Source: Ruania suaedae
Lineage (GTDB): Bacteria; Actinomycetota; Actinomycetes; Actinomycetales; Beutenbergiaceae
DNA length: 64,000 nt
NCBI RefSeq assembly: GCF_021049265.1
Contig: NZ_CP088018.1
Location: forward strand, 3,348,001 to 3,412,000
Direction: 5' to 3'
Under the pieces are notes generated by a model. The model had not been told where the DNA came from. It did no database searches and saw nothing but the letters and a program-made list of their open reading frames with translations. Shown here piece by piece: positions 62,101 through 64,000 of the stretch (the first letter of the stretch is position 1; every line of letters begins with the position of its first letter). A program made the position numbers and the translations under genes.

Positions 62101-62610
62101 CCGGGCCTCCTCGTCCCCGAGGATCGCCTCACCGAGCAGGTTGATGTTGAGGCGGACCCCGTGCTCCTTGCCTGCGAGGGTGGCGATGGCCCGACCGAGC
62201 CTGCGGTCACCGGCGTCGACGATGAGGTGGCGCACCATCCGGCGCAGCACCGCGCGAGCAGCCGGCACCACCACCCCCGGGGCCACGCGGCCGGCAAGAC
62301 CCCCGGCGCGGATCGCCGCGCGCAGGTGCCAGGGCAACAGGCGCGGGGTGAGCGGCACCAGGCCGCGTAGCGCCCGGGCGGCCACGCGGTTGTCCTCCGG
62401 CCGGATGACGTCGTCGACGAAACCCAGGGTGAACGCCAGGCCGTTCTCGTCCCGCAGGATCGTGGCCAGGCGCTGAGCCGCCGGGTCGACCGGATGGTCG
62501 GTACTGTTCGCCAGCCACCGCCGCACCAGGGCGATGGCATCCTGCGCCAGGGCGTCATCGATCGCCGCCGCCGGCTCCGTCGGCCTCGTCGGCTCCACCG
62601 TCTCGCCCAC
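59143..62610 (-). CDS. putA: Bifunctional proline dehydrogenase / glutamate-semialdehyde dehydrogenase
   Basis: This 1155-aa enzyme oxidises proline to glutamate in two steps. The N-terminal FAD barrel (about 30-480) has LNINLLGEAILG and INLDMEEYKDLDLT. The C-terminal aldehyde dehydrogenase (about 540-1000) has AETSGKNALIV, the catalytic-Cys loop FGHAGQKCSAASL and NRGITGAIVQRQPFGGWK. A final domain of about 150 residues follows. There is no N-terminal ribbon-helix-helix, so it cannot self-repress. The GTG start has GGAGGAGG upstream. It forms an operon with putP. Confidence 0.94.
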   Translation of the reverse strand: MGETVEPTRPTEPAAAIDDALAQDAIALVRRWLANSTDHPVDPAAQRLATILRDENGLAFTLGFVDDVIRPEDNRVAARALRGLVPLTPRLLPWHLRAAIRAGGLAGRVAPGVVVPAARAVLRRMVRHLIVDAGDRRLGRAIATLAGKEHGVRLNINLLGEAILGDEEARRRVAGTARLLARPDVDYVSIKVSSTVAPHSPWSFDDAVTHAVDSLLPLFRQARDAGGTFINLDMEEYKDLDLTEAVFTTLLDTEDLCDLEAGIVLQAYLPDALGLMMRLQTWAAERVARGGAPIKVRVVKGANLPMERVDAESHGWPLATWGSKQETDSSYKAVLDYALRPDHIGAVHVGLAGHNLFDIALAWLLAQRRGVTDGLELEMLLGMATAQAAAVRADVGQLLLYTPVVHPREFDVAIAYLVRRLEEGASPENFMSAVFDLDTPDLFEREKQRFLDSIATIPTEVPQPHRNQDRSQPVAPSHDSPRRFVNTPDTDPAIAANRAWGEAIRARMPCSTLGTDTVEGSQIETPDQLQQVIDGAIEAGEAWRALGAERRAEILHRAGDVLEARRADLLEVMGSECGKVLAQGDPEVSEAIDFAHYYAERGRELDAVEGATFVPDRLTVVTPPWNFPVAIPAGSTLAALAAGSAVIIKPAPQARRSGAVMVEALWEAGVPREVLRHVQLSEGDLGSRLIGHEGVDRVILTGGYETAERFRAIRPDLPLLAETSGKNALIVTPSADLDLAARDVAASAFGHAGQKCSAASLVILVGSVATSERFRRQLLDAVTSMPVGQPWQEQTQVGPLIGPAEGKLLHALTTLEPGERWLVEPQRLDDAGALWRPGVREGVRAGSPFHLTEYFGPVLGVMTAASLPEAIDLVNRIEYGLTSGLHSLDPAEIETWLAQVQAGNVYVNRGITGAIVQRQPFGGWKKASVGAGTKAGGPNYLTGFGAWTDAPVSVSGASDAISRRALDAAADLPAADRDWLAGALTTDEAAWAGEFGIVRDATGLASEQNAFRYHPEPVTVRFESERHVELLRVVAAGARSGAPVTVSAAAPLPPPVADYVAQVADLRIADGAAWAAHARDLAETGGRIRLIGGSAVELASLTQGSPAVALYTHEVVSAGRIELLTFLKEQAVSITAHRFGTIRRYDIPTVTTQPA

Positions 62611-62692
62611 CGGTCCTCCTCCGCTCTGTCGATCGACTCAGTGTGGTGGTGAGGGACCTGTGAATAAAAGTGATAGTTTCCGAACTTGTCTG

Positions 62693-62707
62693 TTCGATTT
62701 CATCGAA
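62693..62707. promoter_or_regulatory. Palindrome between putA and the LysR gene
   Basis: TTCGAT and ATCGAA (62693-62698, 62702-62707) form a perfect inverted repeat with a TTC centre in an AT-rich 109-nt gap between divergent genes. It is a candidate LysR binding site. Confidence 0.45.
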
Positions 62708-62719
62708 ACGACGGGGCAT

Positions 62720-63631
62720 ATGACCATGTGGGACTCCGGCCGGCTGCGGTTGCTGCGTGAGCTACAACTGCGCGGCACGGTCACGGCCGTGGCCCAGACG
62801 CTGAACTTCAGCGTCTCGACCGTCTCACACCAGCTCGCCCGGTTGGAGCGCGAGGTCGGCGAGAAGCTGCTGGAGCCGGACGGCCGGCGGGTCCGGCTGA
62901 CGGCGCAGGGCCGGGTGATCGCCGAGCACGCTGCGCGGATGATGGACGCCGAGGAGGCGGCTCGGGGCGCCCTGGAGGCATTGGAGCCCGGTCCGGAGAC
63001 CGTCCGGGTGGCGTCCTTGGAGACCGCAGCCCGCGCCCTGCTGCCGCGGGCGCTCGACGCGCTGGCGGTCTCCCGACCCCAGCTGCGGGTCGAGGTGGCC
63101 GTGGTGCCGCCGGAGGTGGGCCTGTTCGAGCTGGAGGCGCGCCACTTCGACCTGACGATCGCCGAGGAGTACCCGGGTTCGACCCGACGGCTGCGCCCGG
63201 GCCTGGACCGGGTGAGCCTCGGCACGGACCCGGTGCGCCTGTGCGCGGATGCCGCCACCACGGCAACCCGATTGGAGGACATGGCGGATCAGCCCTGGGT
63301 GATGGAGCCGCCGGGCGCGATCGTGCGCGACTGGGGGATCCAGCAGTGCCGGGCCGCGGGGATCGAACCGGATGTGCGCTACGAGGCCACCGACCTCACG
63401 GTGCACATCCGGCTGATCGCCGCAGGCCACGCTGTCGGGATCCTGCCCGATCTGGTGTGGGCCGGCTACTCGGCCGAACTGGCGCTGATCGACCTTCCCG
63501 GCAACCCGCACCGCGAGCTGTTCACCTCCGCCCGCCCGGGATCACGGGAGCGACCCGCGGTGCAGGCCGTGCACGACGCGCTGGCCCGGGCGCTGCGCTC
63601 ACCGGCGGCCCACCCGGCCTCGCGCCGGTAG
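62720..63631 (+). CDS. LysR-family regulator, probably of proline utilisation
   Basis: This 303-aa protein has the LysR winged helix (LRLLRELQLRGTVTAVAQTLNFSVSTV, quoted as two overlapping parts in the region 10-36) and a periplasmic-binding-like effector domain with VAVVPPEVGLFELE and ILPDLVWAGYS. It is divergent from putA across 109 nt with a palindrome, so it most likely controls putA-putP, perhaps sensing proline. The start ATG at 62720 has GGGG upstream; ATG 62726 is an alternative. Confidence 0.85.
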   Translation: MTMWDSGRLRLLRELQLRGTVTAVAQTLNFSVSTVSHQLARLEREVGEKLLEPDGRRVRLTAQGRVIAEHAARMMDAEEAARGALEALEPGPETVRVASLETAARALLPRALDALAVSRPQLRVEVAVVPPEVGLFELEARHFDLTIAEEYPGSTRRLRPGLDRVSLGTDPVRLCADAATTATRLEDMADQPWVMEPPGAIVRDWGIQQCRAAGIEPDVRYEATDLTVHIRLIAAGHAVGILPDLVWAGYSAELALIDLPGNPHRELFTSARPGSRERPAVQAVHDALARALRSPAAHPASRR

Positions 63632-63640
63632 CCGCGAGGG

Positions 63641-64000
63641 TCAGCCCTTCACGGCTCCGGCGGTCAGGCCCTGCACGATCCACTTGCTGGCGAGTGCGAA
63701 CATCACCATGGTCGGCAGGATCGTCAGCACGGCGGCAGCCGACATCGATCCCCAGTCGATGTTGAAGGTGGAGATGAAGCCGTTCAGCGCCGCCGGGATC
63801 GTCCGGTTCGACTCCGCGTGCATCAGCACCACGGACAGGAACAGCTCGTTCCAGGAGTTCACGAAGTTGAAGATGAACGCCGCGATGATCCCTGGTGTCA
63901 TCACCGGCACGATCACCCGGAACAGCGCTCCCAGCCGGGAGCACCCGTCGATCATCGCCGCCTCTTCCAGCGCATCGGGCACGTTCTGGAAGAAGCCGCG
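63641..64000 (-). CDS. ABC sugar permease (MalG-like), C-terminal part
   Basis: The last 119 codons are in the window and the start lies beyond the right edge. The segment shows the EAA loop ALEEAAMIDGCSRLGALFRV and the final helix, ending KWIVQGLTAGAVKG, typical of CUT1 permeases. It is convergent with the LysR gene, 9 nt away, and probably belongs to another sugar importer. Confidence 0.88.
   Translation of the reverse strand, partial: RGFFQNVPDALEEAAMIDGCSRLGALFRVIVPVMTPGIIAAFIFNFVNSWNELFLSVVLMHAESNRTIPAALNGFISTFNIDWGSMSAAAVLTILPTMVMFALASKWIVQGLTAGAVKG

Overview
This window comes from a high-GC, Gram-positive actinobacterium. A soil- or plant-associated Micrococcales (Ruania/Beutenbergia-like) is my best guess. 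The reasons are very high GC in nearly all genes, actinobacterial families (CsoR, a DUF1537 acid-sugar kinase, MT0933-like antitoxin, sortase-anchored glycosidases ending in VRRHRS), several promoters placed for leaderless transcription, and many 4-nt ATGA/GTGA gene overlaps. The taxonomic placement is inference. No tRNA, rRNA, IS element or CRISPR array was seen.

The left third (1-20.7 kb) is mostly carbohydrate and acid-sugar catabolism with local regulators. A SorC-type regulator fragment and an SDR/LacI pair come first. Next is a coupled three-gene operon (2369-5783, minus) that reads as D-apionate catabolism: lactonase ApnL, oxidoisomerase ApnO and a TIM-barrel decarboxylase resembling OiaC, under a divergent FadR/GntR regulator. 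Then come general genes: a holin-like membrane protein, a VOC protein, an AraC regulator, and an alpha/beta hydrolase with a small helical partner. A coupled LMW-phosphatase/fructosamine-kinase pair follows and is probably a protein-deglycation module. At 11.8-20.7 kb there is a DeoR regulator, a class II aldolase and DUF1537 kinase, a SAF-domain oxidoreductase resembling DXR-like (DRL) enzymes, an ABC importer and a GH51 arabinofuranosidase.

At 20.9-22.6 kb a lower-GC island carries a HipA/HipT-like kinase overlapping a HIRAN-domain protein. This looks like a horizontally acquired toxin-antitoxin or defence pair. It is followed by purB and an MFS transporter.

The middle (25.5-37.8 kb) is the most unusual part. 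A YtcQ/YteP/YtcP-type oligosaccharide importer is divergent from a six-gene overlapping operon: GH95 glycosidase, class III CoA-transferase, a signal-less solute-binding-protein-like protein, MaoC dehydratase, amidohydrolase and Gfo/Idh/MocA dehydrogenase. A LacI regulator closes the locus. A 12-bp operator-like sequence (AAACGATTCACC) occurs at the divergent promoter region and overlaps the lacI promoter, so the locus looks like one regulon for an undescribed CoA-linked sugar pathway.

Further right lie a heterodimeric ABC exporter with complementary degenerate ATP sites (37.9-41.9 kb) and two very large cell-wall-anchored glycosidases (GH59-like, 1747 aa; GH43-like, 1002 aa). A CPBP protease gene follows, flanked by a duplicated fragment of the ppx 3' end, then ppx, two secreted or membrane proteins, csoR-copZ, an Hsp20 gene and a BNR-propeller protein. 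The proline-utilisation locus putP-putA-lysR comes next, and a truncated sugar permease ends the window. No gene-free stretch exceeds 300 bases. The longest are 56015-56312 (hsp20 upstream region plus a strong hairpin), 20692-20937 (promoter of the kinase/HIRAN pair), 29165-29413 (divergent promoter region with operators) and 51356-51545 (one weak hairpin).
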